Source of the DNA: Verrucomicrobiales bacterium
GTDB lineage: Bacteria > Verrucomicrobiota > Verrucomicrobiia > Limisphaerales > UBA11320
Reading direction: 5' to 3'
DNA: 64,000 nucleotides
Assembly: GCA_016793885.1 (NCBI GenBank)
Contig: JAEUHE010000233.1
Coordinates: forward strand, 30,429 to 94,428
The translations under genes were made by a program, and so were the position numbers. Below the pieces are notes generated by a model. The model was given only the letters and a program-made list of their open reading frames with translations. It did no database searches and had not been told where the DNA came from. This document shows, one piece after another, positions 51,617 to 60,794 of this stretch; position 1 is the stretch's first letter, and each line of letters begins with the position of its first letter.

Positions 51617-53275
51617 ATGAAAAGCCTGAAGCGTAACCAGCCTCACTGGTTTTGTCACTTGGCCCAACACCTGGGTGGAGTTGCTGTGCTCCTCAGCCTG
51701 TTTCTGGGCGCGGCGCAGGCAGCCGATCCTCGACCCAATATCGTTTTGATCCTGGCGGATGATCTGGGATATGGGGACATCAAGAGCTTTGGAGGAGATC
51801 GGTGCCAGGTTGCCACCCCTGGCTTTGATCAGTTGGCGAGGGAGGGAATGCGTTTTACGGATGCGCACACGGTTTGTTCCTGGTGCACGCCTTCTCGGCT
51901 ATCCATCATGACCGGTCGGTATTCGTGGCGCTTTCAGCGACCTAAATCCGACGGCCCTTGGGCCTTCCTCAATCCGCGGCTGGGCGCGCAGACTTTTACC
52001 ATCGGCCACCTTCTGCAACGCGTGGGGTATCGCACCGGCTACTTTGGAAAATGGCATCTGGGAACATCGATGGTCACCACCAACGGTCAGAACCAAGGAC
52101 CGGCCAATGTGGACTACCAACAGCCGCTTACGTTCGGGCCGAACCAGTGTGGCTTTAGCGACAGCTTCATTCTCCCGGGTTCTCTCGACATGTTTCCCTA
52201 TGCGTTCCTCAAGAACCATCGATGGATGGGACCGGTCAATGCGATCAAGGGTTGCTCCGCTTTTGGTCGCCTGGGCCCGGCGGCGGCTGATTTCGAATTC
52301 GACCAATGTCTCGACCGCATCACCACCCAGGCTGAGGCCTTCATCGCGGAGGCGGGGAAGTCTCCGGCCTCAGCCCCTTTCTTTCTGTATCTCGCACTTA
52401 CCGGACCTCATACCCCGTTGAGCCCTGGGCAAGGCTTCGCGGGAAGAAGTCGCTTGGGGCTCTATGGGGACATGGTGATGGAGACCGACCACTGCGTGGT
52501 GCGTGTCTTGTCCCGGTTGAAAGCCCAAGGGCTGGAAAGAAGCACTCTGGTTTTGGCCACCTCGGATAACGGCCCCGGCGCCTATGCGGGTCGATTGGCC
52601 AAGGCCACCCGCAGTCAGCTTCATGAGTTGGAGAAGGATGGACATTTTGCCGCTGGTCCGTGGCGCGGAAATAAGGCCACGGTGTACGATGGCGGCACCC
52701 GGGTGCCTTTTGTCGTGAGGTGGCCCGGGGTGGTGAAGCCCGGTCACGTTTGTCAGTCTCTCGTCTCCTCCATGGACGTTGCTCGCACGCTGGCAGAGAT
52801 TTGCGAGTTAAAGTTGGAGCCCGATCAAGCGCCTGACTCTCTGAGCTTTCTGCCCCTGCTTCGAAATCCTGCAGGGCCGGCAGTGCGAGGGTCGCTGATC
52901 ACGGAGTCGAGCCATGCCTTCGCGGTTCGATCAGAGGGTTGGAAACTCTGCCTGACACCGGGGCCAGGAACTCAAACGGAAACCTCGGATTTGCCATTGG
53001 ATGAGGAGGTGTGGCGTCGTGCCGTTGCCGAGTTTGGTCGTAAGCCTACTCGCCAAGAGTTAACCGTTTCGCCATTCGTGCAGCTTTTTGACCTGACCCG
53101 GGATCCGAGTGAGTCGGTAAATAGAGCGGCGAAGCATCCCGAGAAGGCTCAGGAGCTGTTTGGGCATATGAACCGGCTCATCGCGAACGGTCGAACCACC
53201 TCGGGCCCGCCGCTGGTGAATGACACCACCTTGGACCCCTGGGTGCGAATTCCCAAATTCCTCAGCGAGCCCTGA
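51617..53275 (+). CDS. Secreted sulfatase (FGly-type)
   Basis: 552 residues with a signal peptide (residues 1-36). The metal site PNIVLILADDLGYGD has Asp48 and Asp49. The formylglycine motif is C90-T-P-S-R94 in WCTPSRLSIMTG, and GYFGKWHLG is the usual Lys/His site. ATSDNGPG provides the remaining ligands. Such enzymes cleave sulfate esters from polysaccharides and need a formylglycine-generating enzyme, which is not in the window. The 148-bp gap to the divergent ThuA-like gene should hold both promoters. Confidence 0.95.
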   Translation: MKSLKRNQPHWFCHLAQHLGGVAVLLSLFLGAAQAADPRPNIVLILADDLGYGDIKSFGGDRCQVATPGFDQLAREGMRFTDAHTVCSWCTPSRLSIMTGRYSWRFQRPKSDGPWAFLNPRLGAQTFTIGHLLQRVGYRTGYFGKWHLGTSMVTTNGQNQGPANVDYQQPLTFGPNQCGFSDSFILPGSLDMFPYAFLKNHRWMGPVNAIKGCSAFGRLGPAAADFEFDQCLDRITTQAEAFIAEAGKSPASAPFFLYLALTGPHTPLSPGQGFAGRSRLGLYGDMVMETDHCVVRVLSRLKAQGLERSTLVLATSDNGPGAYAGRLAKATRSQLHELEKDGHFAAGPWRGNKATVYDGGTRVPFVVRWPGVVKPGHVCQSLVSSMDVARTLAEICELKLEPDQAPDSLSFLPLLRNPAGPAVRGSLITESSHAFAVRSEGWKLCLTPGPGTQTETSDLPLDEEVWRRAVAEFGRKPTRQELTVSPFVQLFDLTRDPSESVNRAAKHPEKAQELFGHMNRLIANGRTTSGPPLVNDTTLDPWVRIPKFLSEP

Positions 53276-53280
53276 TGCCC

Positions 53281-54726
53281 TCAACTGAAGAGCTCTGACA
53301 CGATGCGGGCCGGCTCGACACCCGTCAGTCGGAAGTCGAGACCTTGGGAGCGATAGGTGAATCGCTCATGGTCTATGCCCAGCAGATGAAGAATCGTGGC
53401 GTGGAGATCGTGCACGTGCACCGGGTTCTCGACGACGTTGTAGCTGAATTCGTCAGTGGCTCCGTAGGTTATCCCGGGCTTCACGCCTCCCCCGGCCATC
53501 CACAGCGTGAAGCAGCGTGGATGATGATCGCGTCCCGCCTCCGGGCTATCCCAAACTCCCTGCCCGGCGACCCCTCGGCCGAATTCACCGCCCCAAAGCA
53601 CGAGCGTGTCGTCGAGTAATCCACGACGCTTCAGATCGAGAACCAAGGCTGCGCTCGCTTGATCCGTGTCCCGGCACCGCGCGGTGCACCAGGAGGTGAG
53701 CCGGCTATGATGATCCCAGTCTGGATGAAACAGCTGCACGAACCGCACGCCGCGCTCGATGAGGCGACGCGCCAGAATGCAGTTGGCCGCATAACTGCCT
53801 GGTCGTCGAGAATCGGATCCGTAAAGGTTGAAAACCTCTTCGGGCTCGTCACTCAGATCCGTCAGCTCCGGCACGCTCGCCTGCATCCGATAAGCCATCT
53901 CATATTGTCGGATGCGAGTCCCAATCTCGGGGTCACCCGTCTCTTCCAGGCGGAGTTGATTCAGCTGCGCCAGGCCATCGAGCATCTTGCGACGGAGCGG
54001 TCGAGGCAGTCCCTCCGGATCTTGGAGATAGAGCACCGGTTCCTTCGCGTTGCGCAGTTTGACTCCCTGATAGCGCGAGGGCAGGAATCCGCTGCCCCAG
54101 TAATGGTCATAAAGTGGCTGATCACTTGGCCGTTGCATCTTCGAGAGCAGCACTAGGTAGTCAGGCAAATTACGGTTGTCGCTGCCCAAGCCGTAGCTGA
54201 CCCAGGCGCCTAGGCTGGGGCGCCCCGGGATCTGGTGGCCGCTCAGGAATTTGGTCATCGCCGGCGCATGGTTGATCTCATCCGTGTGCATCGACTTGAT
54301 GAAGCACAGCTCGTCCGCCACTCCCTGCAGGTGGGGAAGCCACTCGCTGATGTTCGCCCCGCTTTGGCCGCAGCGCTTGAATTGAGTGGCGGCAGGCTTG
54401 ATCAGCTGCTTCTGATTCGAGGTCATCGTGGTGAGTCTCTGGCCGCGACGAACAGATGCTGGCAGCTCAGTTCCGGCCCATCTCGTCAGGCCTGGCTTGT
54501 GATCGAAGAGTTCAATCTGAGAGGGACCGCCGGACTGGGTGAGGAAAATGACATTCTTGGCGCGGGGTGCCCCATGAGGCAGTCCCGATAGGCGCGAGGT
54601 CGCTGAGCTTTGGGCCGCGACGTGTGAGACACGACCCAGGAGCGAGGACAAGGCCATCGCTCCAATGGAAACTCCCGGGCCGTTTCCCAAGAAGTATCTG
54701 CGGCTTATCTGGAGGGAGTCATTCAT
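53281..54726 (-). CDS. DUF1501 family exported protein
   Basis: 481 residues from the ATG at 54726, giving MNDSLQISRRYFLG, a Tat-like leader. A start 18 nt upstream is also possible. Motifs match the family: FLTQSGGPSQIELFDHKP, HPDWDHHSRL, LVLWGGEFGRG and GRDHHPRCFTLWMAGGGVKP. The start overlaps the upstream PSD1 gene by 8 nt, so the pair are coupled. The convergent sulfatase gene ends 5 nt away. Confidence 0.92.
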   Translation of the reverse strand: MNDSLQISRRYFLGNGPGVSIGAMALSSLLGRVSHVAAQSSATSRLSGLPHGAPRAKNVIFLTQSGGPSQIELFDHKPGLTRWAGTELPASVRRGQRLTTMTSNQKQLIKPAATQFKRCGQSGANISEWLPHLQGVADELCFIKSMHTDEINHAPAMTKFLSGHQIPGRPSLGAWVSYGLGSDNRNLPDYLVLLSKMQRPSDQPLYDHYWGSGFLPSRYQGVKLRNAKEPVLYLQDPEGLPRPLRRKMLDGLAQLNQLRLEETGDPEIGTRIRQYEMAYRMQASVPELTDLSDEPEEVFNLYGSDSRRPGSYAANCILARRLIERGVRFVQLFHPDWDHHSRLTSWCTARCRDTDQASAALVLDLKRRGLLDDTLVLWGGEFGRGVAGQGVWDSPEAGRDHHPRCFTLWMAGGGVKPGITYGATDEFSYNVVENPVHVHDLHATILHLLGIDHERFTYRSQGLDFRLTGVEPARIVSELFS

Positions 54727-57700
54727 GGGTGATGGCTTCATCAAGGTTCAGCAGAAGGCTGGCGACGATACTGTAGGCGGCTTCCGAGATCCAATCCCCA
54801 TCGGTCAGGATCTTGACCTCATCGCGGCGCAAGAGTTTGGCGGCATCCACGGGGTGAGACTGGTAGTGGCTTGTCGCTTCCTCCAGCTGATGCTGGACGA
54901 TTTCGCATTCGCGATCCGTGGCTGAGCGGGAGAGGATGCGTCGAAACAAGGCCTGGATTCGTTCCGATGGGGTTGTTCCGGACTCCAACGCCCACTTGCC
55001 CAGAGCGCGTGAGGCGTCGAGATACGTCTCGTCGTTCAGCAGCGTCAGAGCTTGCAGTGGGGTGTTGGTCCTGGGAACGCGGACTTCGCAGGTCCGTCGC
55101 TGTGCCGAATCAAAGAGGAATGTGGGTGCGATTGCCCGACGCCAAAACGCGTAAAGGGTACGACGATACTGCGAGCCGCCCTGGCTCGGTTCATATTTGA
55201 ACCGCCCCATGAAGAGTTCCTCCCACACCCCTTCCGGTTGATAGGGGCGGATAGGAGGTCCTCCCAGGGCGGGATTGAGCAGTCCGGCGGCGCGCAACGC
55301 GGCATCGCGGAGCATCCAGCTTGGCAAGCGATACCTGGCTCCTCGCGCGAGGAGGCGGTTATCCGGGTCACGCGCGAGCAAGGTGGGCTGGATGGTGGAA
55401 TCCTGCTGGTAAGTGGCGCTGGAAACGATGAGAGCTAGTAGGTGTTTAATGTTCCAGCCACTGGCGATGAGTTCACAGGCGAGCCAATCCAGCAGTTCGG
55501 GATGGGTGGGGCGCTCTCCCTGCAGGCCGAAGTCCTCCGGAGTGCGCACCAGGCCGAAGCCGAAGAGAAGCTGCCAGAGATGGTTCACCAGGACTCGCGC
55601 CGAGAGTGGATTGTCGGGTGAAGTGATCCACAGAGCCAGACCCAGCCGGTTGGTGGGTTGGCCCTCTGGCCAAGGAGCGATGCTGGCCGGCACACCGGCG
55701 GAAACGCGTTCGCCGGGTTTATCCCAGACCCCGCGGATCAGCACATGAGTTTCGCGGGCTTCCGGTCGATCCGCCAACACCATGACGTTCAATTTTTCAG
55801 CGGCCTTCCTGGTTTCGTTGAGCTGGCGAGTGGCCCGATCCAGCGCCTGCCTGGCATCCCGATACGGCTCGTGCTCCTCCAAAAACTGAGCGAATAGCCG
55901 CCCGCGCAGTTCCGGGTTGATGGAGGAAGTATCGCTGGGAGCGGCGGTGGCTATCTCTTCGAGGGGGGAAGCTTTAACGCTCTGAACCGTTTCTCCCAGT
56001 TGGCTGGTGGCCGACACACGAAAGCGCCCGATGTTGGCATCCCCTCGCGTCGAGCGATGGCGCAGCTCGATAATCATCTCCTCATCACTCGCCAGCCGGA
56101 GCGGCTCCGCTAGAGCGAACACGGCCACATGGGCGGTTACGTTCGTTGCCCCCTGAGTCGTCCACCCGTTGCGAGGGTCATCGTCGAGAGTGTCTTTGAC
56201 ATTGCCATAACCGTCGTTGGCTTTGGTGTCAGCCGAGAAGTCCGCCACGGCTGAGGCCAGCGCGACATCGCGGAGTCCGGACTGACCTTGGTGACGCACC
56301 TGGAGCTTTAAGTCGGTCAGAATGAACTCTCCACTCTGCCCCCGCGTAAAGCGGCCCTGGGTGTGTTCGGGGTGCGGGAAAACTTCAAGTTTCAGACCGG
56401 TGACCCGCGAGCTGTCAGGATGGGACACCAGCCGGTAATCGTCCTGGTTCGGGCGAGGGCCGCTGGCTCGGACGATGCCGTCCGCTGACTGCCTGAGCTC
56501 GGTCCCTTCGGCGCTCTCCAGTCTCCGTGCCTCGAGTCTTTGCCAGACCGGAACTCCGGCACGTGCCTCCCTGAGCCGCTCGGCAAGCCATCCGTTGAAT
56601 GGATTCTCGGCGTTCCGGCGCGCCTTCAGTTCGATAGCCTTTCGCGATTCCACCCAACTCCCTATCTCCGCAAGGGAACGCTGGGCGGCCGGCGAGACGA
56701 CGCTGAGATACGGCCTCGCTCCGCTGCCGGCGCTGCCGGTTTCGTCAATGCTATTGAAGAAGGCAGACAAGCGGTAGTATTCGGCCTGGGAGATGGGATC
56801 GAACTTGTGTGAGTGGCACTGCGCGCAACCCAGCGTTAAGCCCAGCCAGGTGGTACCCACGGTGTTGATCCGGTCGAGGACGTAGTCGACGCGCGACTCC
56901 TCCGGGTCACGTCCTCCTTCCCCGTTGGTCATGTGATTTCGATGAAAGCAGGTGGCGAGTTGCTGGTCGGGACTGGCCTGTGGCAGCAGATCTCCGGCGA
57001 ATTGATCGCGGGTGAACTGGTCAAAAGGCATGTTGGCATTGAAAGCAGCCACCACCCAATCCCGCCAGGGCCAGTTCGTTCGTTCTGCGTCTTGCTGGAA
57101 GCCGTCCGTGTCGGAATATCGCGCTGCGTCGAGCCACCACATGGCCATGCGCTCTCCGAAGTGAGGCGAGGCCAGCAGCCGCTGGACGACCTGGGCGAAG
57201 GCTTTTGGGGATTGGTCCTGCTCGAAATCTGCCGCTTCCTCGGCGCTGGGCGGAAGTCCTGTCAGATCGAACGAAATCCGACGCAGAAGCCGATGCTTTG
57301 CAGCCGGAGGGGAGAGTCTTAGGCCTTCGCGCGCCAGGGCCGAGCCTACCCACGCGTCAACGGGATGCTCGAAGCCCGCTGGTGGAGCTGCCCGTTGAGG
57401 AGGCTCCAGGGCCCAGTGTTTTCCCCACACCGCGCCTTCCGCAATCCAGCGTGTCAGCGTGGCAATCTCGTTCGGCTGGAGCGCCGGCTTGTGCGTCGTA
57501 GGCGGGGGCATCACCTCGTTCGGGTCGGCCGAGGTGATGCGGTGGATGAGATCACTCAGCTCCGGTTTTCCTGGAACGATGGCTCGAGTTCCTGATCGTT
57601 CCGCGACAGCGCTCTCGCGGACATCCAGTCGCAGGTCGGCCTTCCGCTTGGCCTCATCCGGTCCATGACAGTGGAGACAGTGGGTTGCGAGCAGGGGTAG

Positions 57701-57823
57701 GATATCGGCGCTGAAACGAAGGGGGGCGGCTGACGTAAAACTGGCTACCACTAGAGTGCAGGCCAGGGAACCGAATGCGCGCTGGAGATTCAACGAAGCT
57801 GAGAGTGATGCCCCCTTGGACAA
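54719..57823 (-). CDS. PSCyt1-DUF1549-DUF1553 exported protein
   Basis: 1034 residues. A hydrophobic leader is followed by the PSCyt1 cytochrome domain with CLHCH at 49-53 and MPPPTTHKP as the probable Met ligand region. DUF1549 has YGERMAMWWLD-like FGERMAMWWLDAARYSDTDG and GCAQCHSHKFDP. A concanavalin-like insertion lies in the middle, and DUF1553 begins near residue 710 with NPLSARVLVNHLWQLLFGFG. The start is uncertain: the assigned start is TTG, and another TTG ten codons later is possible. The family is thought to couple electron transfer to polymer degradation, which remains inference. Confidence 0.9.
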   Translation of the reverse strand: MSKGASLSASLNLQRAFGSLACTLVVASFTSAAPLRFSADILPLLATHCLHCHGPDEAKRKADLRLDVRESAVAERSGTRAIVPGKPELSDLIHRITSADPNEVMPPPTTHKPALQPNEIATLTRWIAEGAVWGKHWALEPPQRAAPPAGFEHPVDAWVGSALAREGLRLSPPAAKHRLLRRISFDLTGLPPSAEEAADFEQDQSPKAFAQVVQRLLASPHFGERMAMWWLDAARYSDTDGFQQDAERTNWPWRDWVVAAFNANMPFDQFTRDQFAGDLLPQASPDQQLATCFHRNHMTNGEGGRDPEESRVDYVLDRINTVGTTWLGLTLGCAQCHSHKFDPISQAEYYRLSAFFNSIDETGSAGSGARPYLSVVSPAAQRSLAEIGSWVESRKAIELKARRNAENPFNGWLAERLREARAGVPVWQRLEARRLESAEGTELRQSADGIVRASGPRPNQDDYRLVSHPDSSRVTGLKLEVFPHPEHTQGRFTRGQSGEFILTDLKLQVRHQGQSGLRDVALASAVADFSADTKANDGYGNVKDTLDDDPRNGWTTQGATNVTAHVAVFALAEPLRLASDEEMIIELRHRSTRGDANIGRFRVSATSQLGETVQSVKASPLEEIATAAPSDTSSINPELRGRLFAQFLEEHEPYRDARQALDRATRQLNETRKAAEKLNVMVLADRPEARETHVLIRGVWDKPGERVSAGVPASIAPWPEGQPTNRLGLALWITSPDNPLSARVLVNHLWQLLFGFGLVRTPEDFGLQGERPTHPELLDWLACELIASGWNIKHLLALIVSSATYQQDSTIQPTLLARDPDNRLLARGARYRLPSWMLRDAALRAAGLLNPALGGPPIRPYQPEGVWEELFMGRFKYEPSQGGSQYRRTLYAFWRRAIAPTFLFDSAQRRTCEVRVPRTNTPLQALTLLNDETYLDASRALGKWALESGTTPSERIQALFRRILSRSATDRECEIVQHQLEEATSHYQSHPVDAAKLLRRDEVKILTDGDWISEAAYSIVASLLLNLDEAITHE

Positions 57824-57853
57824 GCTTCAAGTCGAAGGTGCTTGCGTGGCGAG

Positions 57854-58033
57854 TGTGATTTAAAGTGGGTGAGATCATCCGGCACCGTCGGGTGCTGAAA
57901 AGCTGTAGAGGGCTACAGCACTCCAAGACGCTTCGCCACGATTTCGGCCCATTTTGGAGTGCGTGCAGCCCTCTGCCGCTTTTGCCCCCTCGACGGAGTC
58001 GGGATCCCCTGACCTCACTCACTTTAAATCACA
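57854..58033. repeat. Full copy of the palindromic repeat family A (~180 bp)
   Basis: Starts TGTGATTTAAAGTGGGTGAG and ends ACTTTAAATCACA, perfect inverted ends of 13 bases. The interior has GCTGTAGAGGGCTACAGCAC and GGAGTGCGTGCAGCCCTCTG, as at 38590. It lies between the starts and ends of unrelated minus-strand genes. Confidence 0.9.
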
Positions 58034-58069
58034 CCCTTGTGTGGCCCTCGCGGTCCTCGGAGATTTGGC

Positions 58070-58867
58070 CTAGTCGCCGGACTTTCCTTCGAACTCGCGG
58101 GCTTGGGCGATTTTGGTAAGGCCGGAGCCCAGGAGTTCCTCGCCCAGCTGTTCGACACATTCGCAGTATTTAGCTGCTCCGCAGCGTTCCAGGTCGAAGG
58201 CCTCGACCATTTCCCGCAACCAATTGGGAAATCGATCCGTAAATTTGATCTCCAAGATCACGTCTTTCCCGAACGGCTCGACGGGTTGGATCATGTCGGT
58301 TCTAAAGCGGATGGTCGGTTCAGCTTCGCCTCTGACCTGCCGATCGAAGGTGACCCTCACCGCGTCCGTGTCCGGGTGAATCCACGCTTCTCGCAAGTAG
58401 GCGACGTGAACCTTCGGCTTGGCATCGATGAGTTGGGTGAGTCTGCAGAACTCCTGGATTGCGCTGAGATGCTTTGGCTGCTGACTGATCAGGTGTTCGG
58501 CTTCGGGCAATTGTCCCGCCAAAATCAGGGGAACTGCCACTTTCCGGACTCCCCCCCGCTGCTTCATGATGATCTCATCCACCCGGCGCTTGATTTCGAA
58601 AAAGACGGGTGACTCGGGCTTGTTATCGTAGAAACGCAGTCGAAGCTTGTATCGGTTTTTGTCCCCATTGATCGTCATCCAATAGGTGTCCAGTCCGTCG
58701 GAGTCGAGATAGAGGCTGTGGACCGGATAGGAGAGCTGCGGGTGATTCGCACCAAACTCATCGAGTTCAAGCTGGGTGCTGACAAAATCACGCACGGCGA
58801 TCGCCAGCTGCTCCGGAATACGGTACTTCCTCTCGAAGCGCTGCCGTTGCATTCGGTCTTCGGCCAT
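58070..58867 (-). CDS. VTC-domain protein (polyphosphate polymerase-like)
   Basis: 265 residues from the ATG at 58867; the longer frame to 59074 overlaps the upstream gene and is not protein-like. The VTC tunnel residues appear as RFERKYRIP, SLYLDSDGLDTYW, RYKLRLRFYD, FFEIKRRVDEIIMKQRG, VRVTFDRQV and ILEIKFTDRFPNWL, alternating basic and acidic residues. Eukaryotic VTC4 makes polyphosphate; bacterial versions are usually next to a DUF4956 membrane protein or CotH, and neither is here. Confidence 0.9.
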   Translation of the reverse strand: MAEDRMQRQRFERKYRIPEQLAIAVRDFVSTQLELDEFGANHPQLSYPVHSLYLDSDGLDTYWMTINGDKNRYKLRLRFYDNKPESPVFFEIKRRVDEIIMKQRGGVRKVAVPLILAGQLPEAEHLISQQPKHLSAIQEFCRLTQLIDAKPKVHVAYLREAWIHPDTDAVRVTFDRQVRGEAEPTIRFRTDMIQPVEPFGKDVILEIKFTDRFPNWLREMVEAFDLERCGAAKYCECVEQLGEELLGSGLTKIAQAREFEGKSGD

Positions 58868-58932
58868 AGGATCTGATTCTTGGCAACCTACTACCGAGCT
58901 GGAGAAATTGCGAGGAGTTCCGTGTCCAGAAT

Positions 58933-59394
58933 TCAGCGGATGAGCGGAAAGAAGCGTGGCACCTCGGCGGCGTATTCGGCATAGCCGGGGTATTTTTGGC
59001 GAAGCCAACCTTCCTCGGCGGTGGCTTTTGCGACCAGCATCGCGGACAGCGCCCCGCACCCCACGAGAGCCCATGGGCTACTCCAGCACAAACCCCAGCC
59101 TGCCGTGACCAGCATGAGGCTGGTGTACAGTGGATGGCGCACTCGGCGGTAAACCCCGGTTCTGATGAGCTGGGCGCCCGGAAGAGGGCGAGGGTATACG
59201 GTGCGGGACGTTCCAAGGGCCATGACCCCCGCGATTCCGAAATAGGCACCGCATGCAAGGATGGTTATCCCCAGGATTCTCCACAGCCGGGGCCAGGCAT
59301 CCGCCGCTAGCAGCGGTCCAGCACCAAGGGCCGCGACGGTAAGCAGGGTTTGGGCGATCACCCACAGCCCCCCTCGTGCGACAAAACTGCTCAT
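58933..59394 (-). CDS. Isoprenylcysteine carboxyl methyltransferase-like membrane protein
   Basis: 153 residues, four hydrophobic helices. The ICMT/PEMT motifs are GVYRRVRHPLYTSLM and EEGWLRQKYPGYAEYAAEVP, which bind SAM at the membrane surface. Bacterial members methylate lipids or unknown small molecules. Its ATG overlaps the stop of the CbpM-like gene (ATGA). Confidence 0.88.
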   Translation of the reverse strand: MSSFVARGGLWVIAQTLLTVAALGAGPLLAADAWPRLWRILGITILACGAYFGIAGVMALGTSRTVYPRPLPGAQLIRTGVYRRVRHPLYTSLMLVTAGWGLCWSSPWALVGCGALSAMLVAKATAEEGWLRQKYPGYAEYAAEVPRFFPLIR

Positions 59395-59714
59395 CGTTGT
59401 GCTCGAAGCTCCGCCTGCAACCGCTCGGTTTCTGCCTGCAAGTGCAGCAGTAGTCGAATTCCGGGAAGGCTCATCCCGTAGGCGGTTTTGAGGTGTTCGA
59501 TTCGTCGAAGCGTGCGGAGCGTCTCATCATCGAAGGAGGGGCGGTCTGCCGTCGGACCGTTCGTCGGCGAAATGAGGCCTTCCAGCTGATAGCAGCGAAG
59601 CATATCGTCAGACACACCGGTGAGCTGCACCATAAGTTCCACGGTGTATACCGTCTCTGGCTCGGTTCGGTCCTCGCTCGAGCCTGCGGGTGCGTCGCAA
59701 TGGGGTTTTGTCAT
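59391..59714 (-). CDS. MerR-like/CbpM-like regulator
   Basis: 107 residues. The winged-helix start [20 protein letters not shown] is followed by [11 protein letters not shown] and a helical C-terminus ([20 protein letters not shown]). This is the layout of CbpM, the modulator that binds the J domain of CbpA, and of short MerR regulators. It directly follows a CbpA-like gene with an ATGA overlap, which favours the CbpM role. It lacks the metal-binding loop of true metal sensors. Confidence 0.8.
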   Translation of the reverse strand: MTKPHCDAPAGSSEDRTEPETVYTVELMVQLTGVSDDMLRCYQLEGLISPTNGPTADRPSFDDETLRTLRRIEHLKTAYGMSLPGIRLLLHLQAETERLQAELRAQR

Positions 59715-60700
59715 GGCGAAGGGCTGGTTCGAGGGTTAAACCGAGACAGGTCCCTGAGCTTTTCCCACTGAGCTCGCTCTTCCTCGTTCAGTTGGGTTGG
59801 AAGCTGAACGGTTACGATCACATGAAAATCCCCCCGTTCGGTGCCTTTTCCTTTGGGCAACCCGCGTCCGCGCACCCGTAGCTGTTGCCCATTTTCGGTG
59901 CCGGGCGGAATGCGGAGTTTTACCTTGCCGTCCAACGTTGGAACCACGATCTCTGCTCCCAACACCGCCTCCCAGGGAGCGACTTCCAATTCGTGATAAA
60001 GATCGGCCTCCCGGGTTGTGAACTCCGGATGAGCCGCGTGGCGGACGCGCAGGTAAATGTCGCCGGCCGGTGCTCCGCCGGAACCTGGCTCTCCTTGTCC
60101 GGGCACTCGGATTCGCTTTCCATCGGCAGCACCGGGTGGGATACGCACTTGGATGGACCGAGTTTCGGGCTGACCGGTCCGCGGATCCACCAACTGCAGC
60201 GAGATGCGACGAACCGTCCCAGTCATGGCTTCCTCTAAGGTCACTAGGATATCACCCTCGATATCGCTCCCGGGGCGGGGACGACCTTGGGCTGCCCCAC
60301 CAAAGACGCCCTCGTCCTGCGGAAACCCATGCCGACTGCCGCCGGCGAAGAACTGCTCGAAGAAGTCGCTGAAACCCGTTCCACCGAAGTGGAATTCCTG
60401 CGAGGAGCCTCCTGGGGTGCCCCGGCCTCGGCGGTTCTGGCGTCCGGCCGCTTCCTGGAAGCGGCTCTCTTCCTTCCAGTTCGCACCTAGCTGATCATAC
60501 TTCTGCCGCTTAGCCGGATCGCTGAGCACCTCGTTAGCTTCGTTGAGCGCTTTGAATTTCTCCTCGGCAGCTTTCTTGTCCTTGGCAACATCCGGATGGT
60601 ACAGGCGTGCTTGCTTCCGGAAGGCCTTCTTGATGTCTTCCTGGCTGGCGTCCCGCGGCACTCCGAGGGTGGCGTAATAATCTTTAAATTCTACGGACAT
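59711..60700 (-). CDS. cbpA: CbpA-like DnaJ-domain co-chaperone
   Basis: 329 residues. The J domain (residues 6-70) has the essential HPD at 35-37 and ends [10 protein letters not shown] Gly/Phe-rich linker follows ([20 protein letters not shown]). The two C-terminal client-binding domains have [38 protein letters not shown] and [20 protein letters not shown]. No zinc-finger cysteines are present, so this is a class II J protein such as CbpA. It is first in a three-gene operon with CbpM-like and ICMT-like genes. Confidence 0.94.
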   Translation of the reverse strand: MSVEFKDYYATLGVPRDASQEDIKKAFRKQARLYHPDVAKDKKAAEEKFKALNEANEVLSDPAKRQKYDQLGANWKEESRFQEAAGRQNRRGRGTPGGSSQEFHFGGTGFSDFFEQFFAGGSRHGFPQDEGVFGGAAQGRPRPGSDIEGDILVTLEEAMTGTVRRISLQLVDPRTGQPETRSIQVRIPPGAADGKRIRVPGQGEPGSGGAPAGDIYLRVRHAAHPEFTTREADLYHELEVAPWEAVLGAEIVVPTLDGKVKLRIPPGTENGQQLRVRGRGLPKGKGTERGDFHVIVTVQLPTQLNEEERAQWEKLRDLSRFNPRTSPSP

Positions 60701-60794
60701 GCGTGATTAAGCGATAATCTGTAGCCTCTCCTAGTATTTGAGCAAGTCACGAGAATTGGCTTGGCTCCCTTTGCTGTTTGATCACCCTTGCTTG

